A stretch of DNA of 12,755 nucleotides from the NCBI GenBank assembly GCA_900758315.1, contig CAAERF010000044.1:1-12755 (forward strand), read 5' to 3'. A program made the translations under genes and the position numbers. The notes under the pieces were generated by a model that did not search any database, had not been told where the DNA came from, and saw nothing but the letters and a program-made list of their open reading frames with translations. The DNA comes from an uncultured Oscillospiraceae bacterium. Lineage in GTDB: Bacteria; Bacillota; Clostridia; Oscillospirales; Oscillospiraceae. Below are positions 12,663 through 12,755 of the stretch, piece by piece (position 1 is the first letter of the stretch; each line of letters opens with the position of its first letter).

Positions 12663-12755
12663 GTCTGTAGACAAACTACTGGAAGCCTGACCATCACGAA
12701 AGGCCTCGCCAGAGTTCCGGCATCTCTGAGGCCGGAATCCAATCAAATTCGAAAA
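12663..12755 (+). repeat. Dispersed structured intergenic repeat, copy 2 (may continue past the window)
   Basis: GTCTGTAGACAAAC opens the unit, as GTCTTTAGACAAAC does in copy 1. The block 12690-12724 is identical to 6473-6507. The hairpin 12715-12724 with 12728-12737 keeps the TTCCGGC/GCCGGAA stem, with one A-G mismatch and loop TCT. AATCAAATTCGAAAA ends it at the window edge. The seven bases AGCCTGA after ACTGGA are absent from copy 1. CCAGT (12660-12664) with ACTGG (12678-12682), or CTGG (12679-12682) with CCAG (12709-12712), are possible extra stems. Confidence 0.8.

Overview
The window looks like chromosomal DNA from a GC-rich, spore-forming Clostridia species. An Oscillospiraceae-type gut bacterium (the Flavonifractor / Lawsonibacter kind) is my inference. 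The support is spmA-spmB, an AbrB-type transition-state regulator next to rsmI, AGGAGG-type ribosome binding sites, sigma-A-like promoters, and a strong GC bias at third codon positions. I see no phage, transposase, CRISPR, tRNA or rRNA. Most of the window is housekeeping.

Layout. 1-726 (-) is the N-terminal two thirds of hemW, cut by the window edge. Divergent from it, an RluA-family pseudouridine synthase (883-1809) overlaps an amidohydrolase-2 family hydrolase (1806-2606), and the pair ends at a terminator shared with convergent birA (2643-3635, -). Behind birA lie spmB and spmA (3716-4818, -), two nucleoside-recognition-domain membrane proteins of spore maturation. abrB (5025-5267, +) diverges from spmA. 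It is followed by an unrecognised two-helix membrane protein (5451-6398, +) with a low-complexity stalk and a C-terminal domain.

6399-6693 has no gene but is packed with hairpins: an 18-bp perfect stem, a dispersed repeat, a second intrinsic terminator, and two mutually exclusive hairpins. A second copy of the dispersed repeat closes the window (12663-12755).

On the minus strand a TrmN6-like methyltransferase, a LURP-one/YxjI protein and rsmI form one operon (8710 to 6694) from a clear promoter. An EF-G-like GTPase with altered GTPase motifs (8841-10898, -) has its own promoter and terminator. A YjjG-like HAD phosphatase (11076-11786, -) and a FabG-like SDR oxidoreductase (11881-12609, +) are divergent.

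The trmN6 / rsmI / convergent abrB arrangement recalls Bacillus subtilis yabB-yazA-yabC(rsmI)-abrB. Here YazA is replaced by the LURP-one protein, and the unknown membrane protein plus the repeat-rich spacer sit between abrB and rsmI. The best candidates for something undescribed are the repeated, structured intergenic element (two copies in 6.2 kb, both just after a gene and a strong hairpin) and the membrane protein beside abrB. I found no clear new multi-gene system.
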